Positions 27,628 through 37,369 of a DNA stretch of 64,000 bases are shown here, piece by piece (position 1 is the stretch's first letter; each line of letters begins with the position of its first letter). A model generated the notes under the pieces. The model searched no databases. It was not told the origin of the DNA and saw nothing but the letters and a program-made list of their open reading frames with translations. Source of the stretch: AP-15 sp963785565 (lineage in GTDB: Bacteria; Pseudomonadota; Alphaproteobacteria; ATCC43930; CGMCC-115725). Location: assembly GCA_963785565.1 (NCBI GenBank), contig CAWAVV010000030.1, positions 61,054-125,053 of the forward strand, in the 5' to 3' direction. The position numbers and the translations under genes are program-made.

Positions 27628-27644
27628 CTATTACCAATCGGCAA

Positions 27645-28007
27645 ATGCCCGCCGCTGGTCTCGATCACACCTTTGCCGCCCTCGCTGATCCCACGCGCCG
27701 GGCAATCCTGGTGCGGCTTGCAGCCGGCGAAGCCACGGTCAACGACCTCGCCCGGCCCTTTACAATCTCTCTGCCAGCCATCTCCCGTCACTTGACGGTG
27801 CTGGAGCGGGCGGCGCTGATCGTCAGACGGCGGGACGGCCAGCACCGGCGCTGCCGGCTCGCCCCGAGAGCACTGGCCGAGGCCGAGGAATGGCTCGCCT
27901 TCCAACGACGTTTCTGGAACGAGAGTTTCGACCGCCTCAGCGAGGATCTGCGCGATTCGGTTAATCTACAGGAGGGCAATGATGGCCAATCCGACCGTCG
28001 AGAATGA
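27645..28007 (+). CDS. ArsR family transcriptional regulator
   Basis: A 120-aa winged-helix repressor. The helix-turn-helix is in FAALADPTRRAILVRLAAGE through ISLPAISRHLTVLE. There is no metal-binding ELCVCDL motif, so it belongs to the group paired with SRPBCC proteins rather than arsenic sensors. Its stop overlaps the next ORF, which begins 29 bp before the end. The ATG at 27645 is preferred over the TTG at 27621, which lies inside the palindrome. Confidence 0.9.
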   Translation: MPAAGLDHTFAALADPTRRAILVRLAAGEATVNDLARPFTISLPAISRHLTVLERAALIVRRRDGQHRRCRLAPRALAEAEEWLAFQRRFWNESFDRLSEDLRDSVNLQEGNDGQSDRRE

Positions 28008-28458
28008 GGCCGATCTGAGCTTGACGTTGACGCGCATCCTCGAGGCGCCGCGCGATGCCGTGTTTCGCGCCTGGGTCGATCCGGCGCACATTGCCCGCTG
28101 GATCGGCCCGCGCAGCATCAAGGCGGAAGTCGACAAGATGGACGCGAGGCCGGGTGGAGCCTATCGCATCGTCATGCACGGCCCAACCGGTGAGACCTAC
28201 ACGGTTCGGGGAATTTACCGCGAGCTGGCGCCGCCCGAACGGCTGGTCTTCAGCTGGGCTTGGGAGGACGAGGCGAGCCGACCGCGGCACGAGACGGTTG
28301 TCACAATCAGCTTCCGCGCGGTCGGCGACAGGACCGAGATGACGCTGCGGCACGAATGGTTCGAAAGCAAAGAAGCGCGCGACAATCACGATCACGGCTG
28401 GTCGGGGTCGCTCGACAAGCTCGCCGAGGTCCTGGCGGGTGCGCCGGGTCGAGTATGA
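27979..28458 (+). CDS. SRPBCC/AHSA1 domain protein
   Basis: A 159-aa START-like (SRPBCC, activator of Hsp90 ATPase homology) protein, starting MMANPTVENEADLSLTLTRI. It contains the family blocks RILEAPRDAVFRAWVDP, WIGPRSIKAEVDKMDARPGG and LRHEWFESKEARDNH. The start overlaps the preceding regulator by 29 bp, a classic ArsR-SRPBCC pair. These proteins bind hydrophobic ligands in a deep cavity; ligand unknown. A start at the second Met (27982) is equally possible. Confidence 0.92.
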   Translation: MMANPTVENEADLSLTLTRILEAPRDAVFRAWVDPAHIARWIGPRSIKAEVDKMDARPGGAYRIVMHGPTGETYTVRGIYRELAPPERLVFSWAWEDEASRPRHETVVTISFRAVGDRTEMTLRHEWFESKEARDNHDHGWSGSLDKLAEVLAGAPGRV

Positions 28459-28539
28459 GCATCCGAGCGTCGGCGGATGACCTGCTCGGAACCGTCGTAA
28501 GGTTGCCGGATCGGTTACCGCTTGCAGCCGAGCCGAGGA

Positions 28540-29763
28540 TCAAGCCCTTGCCGGCGCGTTCACGTGTTCAGGGCGAAAGCCGAGACCGATCAGCCGCGCC
28601 GGAAGCCGCCGCAGAAACGCCCATTTGCCGAAAAATCGCAACAGCAGGGGTGGCGACAGTTTTGCGGTACTCCCGAGCACGCGGCCGATGACCCGATTTT
28701 GCAGAACGACCTGCAACCGCTGCATCGCCCGCGTCGGAAACTCGCGGCGGCGCTGCACCGCACGCAGATCGTCATCGGAGACCCCACCTTGAAGAAAGCG
28801 CGGAGCGAGGATGTTGGCCGCAGCCACGGCGTCCTGGATCGCCAGGTTGATGCCGACGCCGCCGATCGGCGACATTGCGTGAGCGGCGTCGCCAATGCAC
28901 AGGAGGCCGGGCCGGTGCCACACCCGCAGGCGATCGACCGCAACGGTCAGCAGTTTGATGTCGGACCAGTCGCGCAGCTCTTCGGTCCGCGGGCCCAAAT
29001 AAGGGACCAGGCGGGAAATCTCCGCGCGGAAAGCCGGCAAGCCCCGCCGCTGGATATCCTCAAAGCCGCCCTTGGCGATGACAAAGGCACATTGCCAGTA
29101 GTCCTCGCAATTCAGCAGCACAAGGATGCGGCCCGTGTCGACGCGACCCAAGGTCTGCCCGGGATCGTCAGGATGGCGCGACATTCGCATCCAAAGCACG
29201 TCCATCGGCGCCCCGAGGTCGTCAACTACGAGACCGGCCTTCTCGCGCACCGTCGAATGGCGGCCATCGGCGCCAACAACGAGATCGGCGCGCACCGAGA
29301 GTGGCCCCGAAGGCGTTTCGGCCCGCACCCCGACCACCCGTCCGCGTTCTTCGATCAAGCCAGTGACCTCGGCTTGCATCTCAAGCTGGAACGCCGGGTA
29401 GCGGCGCGCCTGCTGCGCGATAAAGTCGAGAAAATCCCATTGCGGCATCAGGGCGATGAAGCGGCAATGCGTCGGAAGATGGGTAAAATCGGCGACCTCG
29501 ATGAATTCATCGCCGATCTGCGCGCCGAGGGTGCGGGCTTCCTGGTGCGGACGGCGCAGGAACTCTTCCAATATCCCGAGTTCGTGCATGATTTGCAGGG
29601 TTGACGGATGGATCGTGTCGCCGCGGAAATCGCGCAGAAAGTCTGTATGCTTTTCGAGGACCAGCACGGGGATCCCGGCGCGGGCCAGCAGCAGAGCCAG
29701 CATCATGCCAGCGGGACCGCCTCCGGCGATGCAGCAGCGGACCGAAACCTCCCTGTTCGCCAT
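28540..29763 (-). CDS. FAD-dependent aromatic-type monooxygenase
   Basis: A 407-aa class A flavin monooxygenase resembling p-hydroxybenzoate hydroxylase and PHZ/UbiH-like enzymes. The FAD dinucleotide motif is CCIAGGGPAGMMLALLLARAG; the second FAD-binding motif is GDAAHAMSPIGGVGINLAIQD with the DG motif VVGADGRHS. The substrate is likely a phenolic or aromatic acid, not determined by sequence. The downstream 72-aa gene is on the same strand but 46 bp upstream of its start, so may be a separate unit. Confidence 0.9.
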   Translation of the reverse strand: MANREVSVRCCIAGGGPAGMMLALLLARAGIPVLVLEKHTDFLRDFRGDTIHPSTLQIMHELGILEEFLRRPHQEARTLGAQIGDEFIEVADFTHLPTHCRFIALMPQWDFLDFIAQQARRYPAFQLEMQAEVTGLIEERGRVVGVRAETPSGPLSVRADLVVGADGRHSTVREKAGLVVDDLGAPMDVLWMRMSRHPDDPGQTLGRVDTGRILVLLNCEDYWQCAFVIAKGGFEDIQRRGLPAFRAEISRLVPYLGPRTEELRDWSDIKLLTVAVDRLRVWHRPGLLCIGDAAHAMSPIGGVGINLAIQDAVAAANILAPRFLQGGVSDDDLRAVQRRREFPTRAMQRLQVVLQNRVIGRVLGSTAKLSPPLLLRFFGKWAFLRRLPARLIGLGFRPEHVNAPARA

Positions 29764-29808
29764 TGACGTTACCTGGTCGATTGCGCACTCGCCGGGCTGG
29801 GTTCTACC

Positions 29809-30027
29809 TCACATCGGCAGCGGCGACCAGTAATGGACCGGGTGCCGCAGCAACTTCAGCCGCTCGAGCCGAGCCGCCTCTTTCGCCGCAACATAGTCAC
29901 GGTAGGCGGCGCGGTCGGCCTCCGCCACGGTCGCTTGCGTCGGAACCGCACAAACCGTCGGGCAGCGCGTGACGTTTTTGGTGCGCAGAAAATGGGCAAT
30001 GGCGGTTTCGTAATCGGTCTGTGACAT
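29809..30027 (-). CDS. small conserved hypothetical protein
   Basis: A 72-aa protein, MSQTDYETAIAHFLRTKNVT with RCPTVCAVPTQATVAEADRA in the middle and a basic helical tail. I recall similar short proteins from alphaproteobacteria with an RCPTxC motif but no known function. The two cysteines could bind metal. It precedes the FAD monooxygenase on the same strand. Confidence 0.6.
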   Translation of the reverse strand: MSQTDYETAIAHFLRTKNVTRCPTVCAVPTQATVAEADRAAYRDYVAAKEAARLERLKLLRHPVHYWSPLPM

Positions 30028-30212
30028 GACCGATGCTCCGTCTGGTGGGGGGTAGCACCCTGATAAACCGCCCTGGTTAACGACAGGTTTAGATGAACAT
30101 CCCGAAAAACCCACGGGACTGCGCGCGAAATTACCGGGCGATATAGCTTTTTTCGCAGATTCAAACGATATTATGCGACGAGGGAGACGAATGGATTAGG
30201 ATTCGAGCTTTG

Positions 30213-31040
30213 GTGCAGCCGGATTACACGGTGCGATTTTGGGGCGTGCGCGGCAGCATCGCCTGCCCGGGGCCCGATACCGTGCGTTATGGCGGCAACA
30301 CTTCCTGTGTCGAGATCAGGTGCGGGGACCGGCTAATGGTTTTCGACGGCGGCACTGGGCTGCGCCTGCTGGGCAACGAGCTGATGGGCGCGGGACGGCC
30401 GGCCGAACTGGATCTATTCTACAGCCACACGCATTTCGACCACATCTGCGGCTTGCCTTTTTTTGCGCCGTGCTATGACGCCCGCAGCCATATCCGCATC
30501 TGGGCCGGTCATTTGAACGGCATCGGCATCGAAGCTGTGCTCAACAACATGATGATCGCGCCGCTGTTTCCGATCCCGATGGGTATCTTCACCGCCAAGC
30601 TCGATTTCGTCGATTTCCGCTGTGGCGCGAAGCTGGCGCCGCATCGCGGGATTCGCCTGGCGACAGCGCCGCTCAATCACCCCAACGGCGCTACCGGCTA
30701 CCGTATCGAATATGCGGGCCGGGCGGTCGCCTACATCACCGATACGGAACATCGGCCCGACGGGCTCGACGTCAACATATTGGGGCTGGTCGAAGGCGCC
30801 GATGTGATGATTTACGACGCCACCTATACCGACGCCGAATACCCGAGCCACAAGGATTGGGGTCATTCGACCTGGGAAGAAGGCGTCCGCTTGGCCAATG
30901 CCGCGCATGTGCGCACCTTGGTGATCTTCCATCACGACCCGGGTCACGACGACGCCTTCATGGATCAGATCGCCGCCGACGCCGCCGACGCGCGGCCGGG
31001 GACGATTGTCGCCCAGGAGGGGCTGGTGCTGCGACCGTGA
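30213..31040 (+). CDS. MBL fold metallo-hydrolase
   Basis: About 275 aa of the metallo-beta-lactamase superfamily. The zinc motif HTHFDH is near residue 72, and later HDPGHDD gives the distal His and Asp. The protein begins VRFWGVRGSIACPGPDTV, the start of the family that includes cAMP-phosphodiesterase-like and ComEC-like hydrolases (PhnP/RNase Z-like). The GTG at 30213 is chosen, although the TTG at 30210 would add one residue. Substrate unknown; it stands alone, divergent from the 72-aa gene and convergent on the ABC importer. Confidence 0.9.
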   Translation: MQPDYTVRFWGVRGSIACPGPDTVRYGGNTSCVEIRCGDRLMVFDGGTGLRLLGNELMGAGRPAELDLFYSHTHFDHICGLPFFAPCYDARSHIRIWAGHLNGIGIEAVLNNMMIAPLFPIPMGIFTAKLDFVDFRCGAKLAPHRGIRLATAPLNHPNGATGYRIEYAGRAVAYITDTEHRPDGLDVNILGLVEGADVMIYDATYTDAEYPSHKDWGHSTWEEGVRLANAAHVRTLVIFHHDPGHDDAFMDQIAADAADARPGTIVAQEGLVLRP

Positions 31041-31046
31041 GGCCCG

Positions 31047-31074
31047 CATCCGCCCGACCGCGCCGTGGCGGATG
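31047..31074. terminator. 8-bp stem-loop between convergent genes
   Basis: CATCCGCC (31047-31054) pairs with GGCGGATG (31067-31074), with a 12-base loop. It lies between the convergent MBL gene and the ABC permease gene and could act on both strands. There is no T-tract, so termination is not certain. Confidence 0.4.
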
Positions 31075-31084
31075 ATCCCGGAGC

Positions 31085-32296
31085 TCAGTGATAGGGGTCG
31101 GCGGCGTCGCGCAACCCGTCGCCGAAAAAATTGAAGGCGAGAACGGCGACGATCACGACTAGTACCGGCGTCATCAACCAAGGGTACAGGACGACGACGT
31201 TGATATTCTGGGCCTCGCTGAGCAGCACGCCCCAGCTGGTCATCGGCGGCCTCACGCCGAGGCCGAGAAAGGAGAGCGCGGTCTCGCCGAGGATCATGCC
31301 GGGGATCATCAAGGTCGCCGAGGCGATCAGATGGCTGGTGAAGCTCGGCAGCAGATGGCGGGCGATGATGCGCGCCGGGCGCGCGCCCATCAGCACCGCG
31401 GCGGTGCAGAAATCCTCCTCGCGCAGCGCCAGCAGCTTTGATCGAACGGCGCGGGCGAGATGGGTCCAATCGATCATCCCGAGGATCAAGGTAATCCCGA
31501 AATAGACGAGGATCGGGCTCCAGCTGACCGGTAATATTGCCGACAAAGCCATCCATAGCGGCAAATGCGGGAAGGATTGCACTACCTCCATGCCGCGCTG
31601 GATCATGATATCGCTCCAGCCGCCGTAATAGCCGGCGATGCCGCCGATGACGATGCCGAGGGTCAAGCTGACCGCGACGCCAACCAACCCGACGGTCAGC
31701 GAGATGCGCGCACCGTAGATCATCCGCGACATCAGATCGCGACCGAGGCGGTCAGTCCCGAGCAGGAACAATTGCCCGCCCTCGGCCGGGCACACGAGAT
31801 GCAAATCGCCCGGAACCAAACCCCAGAACTTGTAGCCATCGCCGCGACAGAAAAACCGCAAGGTCTGCCGCTTGTTCGGGTTGGGCGTGTAGATCCGCTC
31901 CAACCGGCGCATGTCAAGGCGGTAGTCGAAGCCGTAGACGAACGGGGCGACGAGCCGGCCCTCAGCAAAAATATGCACCGTTTGCGGCGGCGCATAGATG
32001 AAGTCCGTATTGCGCGAATCGACGCCGTAGGGGGCGAGAAACTCGCACACCAATATTCCCAGATACATCGCCAGCAGGATCGCCCCGGACACGACAGCGA
32101 CTCGGTGGCGGCGCAGCTTCCACCACATCATCCGCCACTGCGAGGCCACATAGAAGCGCTCTTGCGCCGGCGTCATGCGCTCGACGGCGTAGGGATCATA
32201 GGGTGCGGTCGAGACGTGATGCGGCAGCGGCAGCGGCTGCGTGTCCCCTTCTGCCGGGGTTCGCGGAGCGCCGGGGGGAAAGGTCAGATCGCTCAT
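31085..32296 (-). CDS. ABC transporter permease (DppC-type)
   Basis: A 403-aa inner-membrane permease of the dipeptide/oligopeptide/nickel family. The N-terminal cytoplasmic stretch (about 1-55) precedes the first membrane segment (VAVVSGAILLAMYLGILVC). The EAA loop ALREEDFCTAAVLMGARPARII and the C-terminal NFFGDGLRDAADP are typical of OppC/DppC. A large periplasmic insert (about residues 85-175) precedes the permease core and is longer than usual. Its start overlaps the upstream permease by 4 bp. Confidence 0.93.
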   Translation of the reverse strand: MSDLTFPPGAPRTPAEGDTQPLPLPHHVSTAPYDPYAVERMTPAQERFYVASQWRMMWWKLRRHRVAVVSGAILLAMYLGILVCEFLAPYGVDSRNTDFIYAPPQTVHIFAEGRLVAPFVYGFDYRLDMRRLERIYTPNPNKRQTLRFFCRGDGYKFWGLVPGDLHLVCPAEGGQLFLLGTDRLGRDLMSRMIYGARISLTVGLVGVAVSLTLGIVIGGIAGYYGGWSDIMIQRGMEVVQSFPHLPLWMALSAILPVSWSPILVYFGITLILGMIDWTHLARAVRSKLLALREEDFCTAAVLMGARPARIIARHLLPSFTSHLIASATLMIPGMILGETALSFLGLGVRPPMTSWGVLLSEAQNINVVVLYPWLMTPVLVVIVAVLAFNFFGDGLRDAADPYH

Positions 32297-33291
32297 TGAC
32301 GCCGTCCCGCCTGCAACCGGATCCGCGGATCGAGCAGGGCGAGCGCCATATCTGAGACGAAGACCCCGATCACCGTTAGAAACGACATAAATATTAGAAA
32401 GGAACCGGCCAGGTACATATCCTGGCTGCGCAGCGAGTCGAGCAGCATCGGGCCGGTCGTCGGCAGCGACATCACCACCGAAACGATCGCCGCCCCCGAG
32501 ATGACCTGCGGCAGCAGCGAGCCGATATCGGAAATGAACGGGTTCAAGGCCATGCGCAACGGGTATTTGAACAGCGCCTTAAACGGATGCAGACCCTTGG
32601 CCCGGGCGGTCACGACATATTGCTTTTGCAATTCGTCGAGGAGGTTGGCGCGCAGTCGCCGGATCATGCTCGCGGTCCCAGCCGAGCCAATAACGATGAC
32701 CGGGATCCAAATATGGGCGAACAGCGACAAGACTTTCGCCCAGCTCCATGGCTGATCGACGTATTTCGGATCCATCAAACCGCCGATCGATACGCCGAAA
32801 TAGACGTTGGCCAAATAGAGCAGCACCAGCGCCAGCAGGAAACTCGGCGTCGCCAAGCCGAGAAAACCCACCAAGGTCAATACGTGATCGGCCCAGCTGT
32901 ATTGATGCGTCGCCGAATAGACCCCGATCGGAAAGGCAACGAGGTAGGTAAAGACGATGGTAGTGATCGAGACGATCGCGGTCAAAAGCATACGGTCGCC
33001 GACCACTTTGTTTACCGGAAGATCATAGGAAAACGAATATCCCATATCACCGTGAAGAAGTCCGCCGGCCCAATGGAGGTATTGCTGCCAGAGCGGGCGG
33101 TCGAAACCGTATTCGTGCTCGAGAAATTTTACCTTGGCCAGATCCGTCGCCTCGCCCGAGCTCTGCAGCTCGGCGACGTAGGTGGTAAAGTAATTGCCGG
33201 GGGGGAGGTTGATGATCGTGAAAATCACAATGCTGATCGCGATCATGGTCGGGATCATGATCAGCAGCCGATGGACGATGTAGCCGAGCAT
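32293..33291 (-). CDS. ABC transporter permease (DppB-type)
   Basis: A 332-aa permease with six membrane segments, beginning MLGYIVHRLLIMIPTMIAIS, the usual DppB start. It includes the EAA loop block YVVTARAKGLHPFKALFKYP. It overlaps the DppC-like gene (ATGA) and works with it to form the membrane channel of the importer. A gap of 181 bp separates it from the binding-protein gene upstream; that gap holds no other gene. Confidence 0.93.
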   Translation of the reverse strand: MLGYIVHRLLIMIPTMIAISIVIFTIINLPPGNYFTTYVAELQSSGEATDLAKVKFLEHEYGFDRPLWQQYLHWAGGLLHGDMGYSFSYDLPVNKVVGDRMLLTAIVSITTIVFTYLVAFPIGVYSATHQYSWADHVLTLVGFLGLATPSFLLALVLLYLANVYFGVSIGGLMDPKYVDQPWSWAKVLSLFAHIWIPVIVIGSAGTASMIRRLRANLLDELQKQYVVTARAKGLHPFKALFKYPLRMALNPFISDIGSLLPQVISGAAIVSVVMSLPTTGPMLLDSLRSQDMYLAGSFLIFMSFLTVIGVFVSDMALALLDPRIRLQAGRRQ

Positions 33292-33472
33292 CGGGAGGGC
33301 CCGGTCAATCCGTGACGCCGGAGCAGCGCATTGTCGTCAAATCCTCACATGCCGATCGGCGGGGCGGTCGCGATCGTCCGAGTGACGAATAGAGGCGCAC
33401 CGGGCGCAAGTGTCGGGCAGGCCCGATGTCGGAACGCCGCAAAGAGAAGGCAAGTATGTATCGCGGGGCTGC

Positions 33473-35413
33473 TCAAGGATGCAACGGGGATGCCATGGCG
33501 GCCGAGGCCGATTTTGCCGCCGGCGCCGGAGGGCCAAACCAGAAATGGTCCGGCTTGTAGATGCCAAAAAAAGCGCCCGGGTCCCAGTTGTAGACCCCCT
33601 TCTCGGGAATGCCGCGCAGATTGTTGCTGACAACGACCGGCTGCAATACCCCACCGACAGTCCCGATCGAAAACACCTCGTCGGCCCAGACCTGCAGGAT
33701 GTCGTGCCAGATCTGGGTTTGAGTTGGCCGCGACGTCGCGCCGAGCCAGGTTTCGTAGAGTTCCTTCAACCGAACTGCGGAGGGCAAATCGGGAGCTTCG
33801 CCGCCGGTCCCCTTGGTCTCGTAGTACTGGCCCCATTTCGGCCATTCGAGCTGTTGTTGGCTGGTCGGCGCGAATTCCCAAGGTGAGGACGAAGCGTTGG
33901 CGAGACCGTTTTCTATCCCCTTGTCGATTGACATCAAGGTCTCTCCTGAGAAAACCCGCCTTCGGAACAAAGTCAACTGCAGCGGTTTGCCGAACAGCCG
34001 AATACCGATGTGACGCCACGAATCGCGGATCAGCTCGAGCACATCCGACGTCCCGGGCCATTCGCCGGAATCCTCGACTACGATCTCCATCGGACGACCA
34101 TCGGGCAACAGACGCACGCCGTCGCCGTCGCGCTTGGTCAACCCGACCACGTCGAGCAGACGGTTAGCTTCGACCGGATCATATTGGGCCCAGGCCGAGC
34201 GGTAAGCGGGTTCGTAGAGCGGGCTTGACGGCAGGACCGTATTCTGGCCTTCGACCGCCAGCCCGAAATAGAGCACCTCGTTGATTTCGTGGCGATTGAT
34301 GGCGAGCGACAGCGCACGACGAAAGCGCAGGTCGCGCAGCAGGCTGCGCCATACCGGATCGTTGACGTTGAGATTGGGGTAAAGCGCGAGCTGGCTGCCG
34401 GGGCCGGTGCGCCACAGGCGCACGTTAAAGTGGCTGCGGTCTTCGCTCTGCCGCAGGAACGTGTAATCGTCGAAGCTCAAATAGCGGGCCTGAAGATCAC
34501 TTTCGCCGGCGGCGGTTTTGGCTGGGATGATCTTGCCGTCGGCGAGCGACAGGATGACACTATCAATATAAGGCAGCTGGCGCCCCGCCGTATCCACACG
34601 AAAATAATACGGATTTCGCTCGAAGATATATCGCAGCGACGGGGGCTTGGTTTTCAGAACCCAGGGGTCGAGAGTTGGCAGTTCCGGGTTGTCATCCCGA
34701 TACATGGCATTCATTTTGTTGTGGAGAGCGGCCCAATTATGGGCTCTCATTTTTTTAACGAGAGCCGCAAGCACAACCTTGTCAGCATATTTCGCGTTGA
34801 ATTGTTTCAAATAATGGGAAGGGCAATAGATGAACAGCGGGTCCGGCCCGGCCAAGGCGGGCAAAAACAGTGGGTTCGGTTGAGCCCAGCCGTAGCGAAC
34901 TGTCGTGTCGTCGAGCACTTCGAAGTGCGGCGGCTGGCCTTTCGGCAAGAGCTCCACCGGCAATCCCGAAGGCGCCAGCTTGGGGTTCTTCGCCACGTCC
35001 TCGAACCAATAGCGGAAATCCTCCGCGGTAAAGGGGTGACCATCCGACCATTTCATCCCCTCGCGCAGATGCAGGGTAAAGACCCGACCTTCCTCGACAT
35101 CGATCGATTTGAGGATGTCCGCCGCGATCTCGAGCGCCGGCGTATAGCCGACCAGTCGTGCGTAGCCGTAGACCACCATCATGCGGGTGTCCTTGGGGGT
35201 CGCCATCAGCATGCGCAACTGGCCCCCAGGCTCCCCAGTCGCATCGACCACAGCCGGCTGGCTCGGCACTCGGTCTTCGATTTTAGGCAAGGTTCCGTCC
35301 GCCACCGCCTGCTGAAAAAACGGCGTCTCCTGCAGCGCCGCCGACGCCGCACCGGGCAGAGCCGATAACAGCCCTACCAGCAGGAGCGGCAAGGCGGCCG
35401 CGAACCGCCTCAC
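33473..35413 (-). CDS. ABC transporter substrate-binding protein (family 5)
   Basis: A 646-aa periplasmic binding protein of the oligopeptide/nickel family (SBP_bac_5). The signal peptide is MRRFAAALPLLLVGLLSALP to ASA. It contains LREGMKWSDGHPFTAEDFRY, the family signature. The protein is longer than typical DppA (about 530 aa) and is of the larger peptide-binding group often found with a dual ATP-binding protein. Ligand unknown: peptides, murein fragments or sugars are all possible. Confidence 0.92.
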   Translation of the reverse strand: MRRFAAALPLLLVGLLSALPGAASAALQETPFFQQAVADGTLPKIEDRVPSQPAVVDATGEPGGQLRMLMATPKDTRMMVVYGYARLVGYTPALEIAADILKSIDVEEGRVFTLHLREGMKWSDGHPFTAEDFRYWFEDVAKNPKLAPSGLPVELLPKGQPPHFEVLDDTTVRYGWAQPNPLFLPALAGPDPLFIYCPSHYLKQFNAKYADKVVLAALVKKMRAHNWAALHNKMNAMYRDDNPELPTLDPWVLKTKPPSLRYIFERNPYYFRVDTAGRQLPYIDSVILSLADGKIIPAKTAAGESDLQARYLSFDDYTFLRQSEDRSHFNVRLWRTGPGSQLALYPNLNVNDPVWRSLLRDLRFRRALSLAINRHEINEVLYFGLAVEGQNTVLPSSPLYEPAYRSAWAQYDPVEANRLLDVVGLTKRDGDGVRLLPDGRPMEIVVEDSGEWPGTSDVLELIRDSWRHIGIRLFGKPLQLTLFRRRVFSGETLMSIDKGIENGLANASSSPWEFAPTSQQQLEWPKWGQYYETKGTGGEAPDLPSAVRLKELYETWLGATSRPTQTQIWHDILQVWADEVFSIGTVGGVLQPVVVSNNLRGIPEKGVYNWDPGAFFGIYKPDHFWFGPPAPAAKSASAAMASPLHP

Positions 35414-35467
35414 CTCACGCCTCCGCGGCGATCTGGCAGCTTTCGGCTCATTCGGGCCCGCGCTCCG

Positions 35468-37369
35468 TCACGCTCCAGCCAAACCGGCCGCCAAAGCTGG
35501 CAATGTCGGCGCCGCCCGCGCCTCGACCGCGTGGCCAGGGGCGATCTCGATCAGCTGCGGCGGATCGGCCGGCTCGCGGCGGAAGGGTTCCGGCCAGGCC
35601 GCCGGGTTGGAAGCCCTGTCCTCCATCAGCTGGGCGAAATCGAGCAGATGCGCCAGATCGGGCGCCGGCACCGCCGCCAGCAGCGCTTGCGTATAAGGGT
35701 GCACCGGGGCGCGGAACAACGTCGCGCGGTCGGCAATCTCGACGATGCGGCCGGCGCACATAACCGCGATCCGGTCGGCGATGTAATCGACGACCGCCAG
35801 GTTGTGGGAAATGAACAGATAGGTCAGCCCCAACTTTTTCTTGAGGTCCATCAACAGGTTCAGGATTTGCGCCTGGATCGAGACGTCGAGCGCCGAGGTC
35901 GGTTCGTCGCAGATTACCAAGTCCGGGCGCAAGGCGAGCGCACGAGCGATGCCGATACGCTGGCGCTGGCCCCCGGAGAAGCTGTGCGGGTAGCGTCTCA
36001 GATGGTGCCGGTCGAGGCCGACGAGGGCTACTAACTCGGTGACCATCTCGCGCCGCGAGCGGCCATCGCCGATGCCGTGGATCGCCAGCGGTTCCTCGAT
36101 AATATCGAACACAGTCATGCGTGGGTTCAGCGACCCGAAGGGGTCCTGAAAGATGAACTGCACCTGGCGGCGAAACCGCTTCAGGCCGTCGCCTTCGAGC
36201 GCCAGCACATCGATCCGCTTGCCGTGATCGTTGAAGGCGACCGATCCCAAATCCGGGGTCACCGCACGCAGCAGCACCTTGGCCAAGGTAGTCTTTCCGC
36301 AGCCGCTTTCGCCGACCAGCCCAAGGCACTCGCCGCGCTCGATCTTCAGGCTGACCCCGTCGACGGCAAGCACCCGCGCGGAGGCGCCGCCGCCGAACCA
36401 GCTGCTTTTGCGGATCGAATAGGCCTTACGCAAGCCGACGCATTCGAGCAGCGGCGCCGAAGGCCCGGCCGGCCAGTTCACTCTTTCCGACATTAGATGC
36501 GGCGCGTCGCCCGCCGCTATCTCTCGGATCGGAATTAGCCGCTCACCCGGTTTCATGTCAAAGCGCGGCACCGCGCGCAGCAGCGCCCGCAGATAGGGAT
36601 GTTCGGGCCGTCGGAAGATATCCTCGAGCGTGCCGCTCTCCACCACCTCGCCGCGGTACATGACGACGATTTCTTCGGCAACGTTGGCGACCACCCCGAG
36701 ATCATGGGTGATCAGCAGCACCGCCATGCCGAGCTCCTGCTGCAGCTCGAGCACGAGCTTCAGGATCTGCGCCTGGATCGTCACGTCGAGCGCCGTCGTC
36801 GGCTCGTCGGCGATCAACAATGCCGGGCGGCAGACCAGCGCCATCGCGATCATCGCCCGTTGCCGCAATCCGCCCGACAGCTCGAACGGGTAGCTGCGCA
36901 ATGCCCGCCTCGGATCGGGAAAGCCGACGAGGCGCAATGTTTCGTGCGTCAGCTCGGTGGCTTCCGCGGCGCCGACCGGACGATGCAGCCGCAGGGCCTC
37001 GCCGACTTGATTGCCGACGGTGTGGAGCGGCGACAGCGAGGTCATCGGCTCCTGAAAGATGATCGAGATGCGACCGCCGCGGATCGTCCGCATCGCCGCA
37101 CTGTCCTTCGGCAAACCGGCAAGATCGACGACGGCGCCGTCGCCGCGCGGATCGGCGAACAGGATCTCGCCTCGGGTGATTTCGCCATTGCGCGGCAGGA
37201 TGCGCATGATCGACTGACTGACGACCGACTTGCCCGAACCCGATTCGCCGACCAACGCCACCGTCGAGCGCGGGCGCACCCGGAACGATGCGCCGGTGAC
37301 AGCGCGGATGAAACCGCCGGGAGCGGCAAAGCGGACATGCAGGTCGCGGATCGTCAACAGATCGGTCAC
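35468..37369 (-). CDS. ABC transporter ATP-binding protein with two ATPase domains
   Basis: A 633-aa fused ATPase, DppD-DppF type. Domain 1 has Walker A GESGSGKS (41-48), LSGGLRQRAMIAMAL and Walker B LLIADEPTTALD. Domain 2 has Walker A GESGCGKT, FSGGQRQRIGIARAL and LVICDEPTSALD. The GTG at 37369 overlaps the upstream stop (GTGA). The open frame continues upstream to 37897 but that part is a shadow of the DUF gene. It energises import by the adjacent permeases. Confidence 0.93.
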   Translation of the reverse strand: MTDLLTIRDLHVRFAAPGGFIRAVTGASFRVRPRSTVALVGESGSGKSVVSQSIMRILPRNGEITRGEILFADPRGDGAVVDLAGLPKDSAAMRTIRGGRISIIFQEPMTSLSPLHTVGNQVGEALRLHRPVGAAEATELTHETLRLVGFPDPRRALRSYPFELSGGLRQRAMIAMALVCRPALLIADEPTTALDVTIQAQILKLVLELQQELGMAVLLITHDLGVVANVAEEIVVMYRGEVVESGTLEDIFRRPEHPYLRALLRAVPRFDMKPGERLIPIREIAAGDAPHLMSERVNWPAGPSAPLLECVGLRKAYSIRKSSWFGGGASARVLAVDGVSLKIERGECLGLVGESGCGKTTLAKVLLRAVTPDLGSVAFNDHGKRIDVLALEGDGLKRFRRQVQFIFQDPFGSLNPRMTVFDIIEEPLAIHGIGDGRSRREMVTELVALVGLDRHHLRRYPHSFSGGQRQRIGIARALALRPDLVICDEPTSALDVSIQAQILNLLMDLKKKLGLTYLFISHNLAVVDYIADRIAVMCAGRIVEIADRATLFRAPVHPYTQALLAAVPAPDLAHLLDFAQLMEDRASNPAAWPEPFRREPADPPQLIEIAPGHAVEARAAPTLPALAAGLAGA

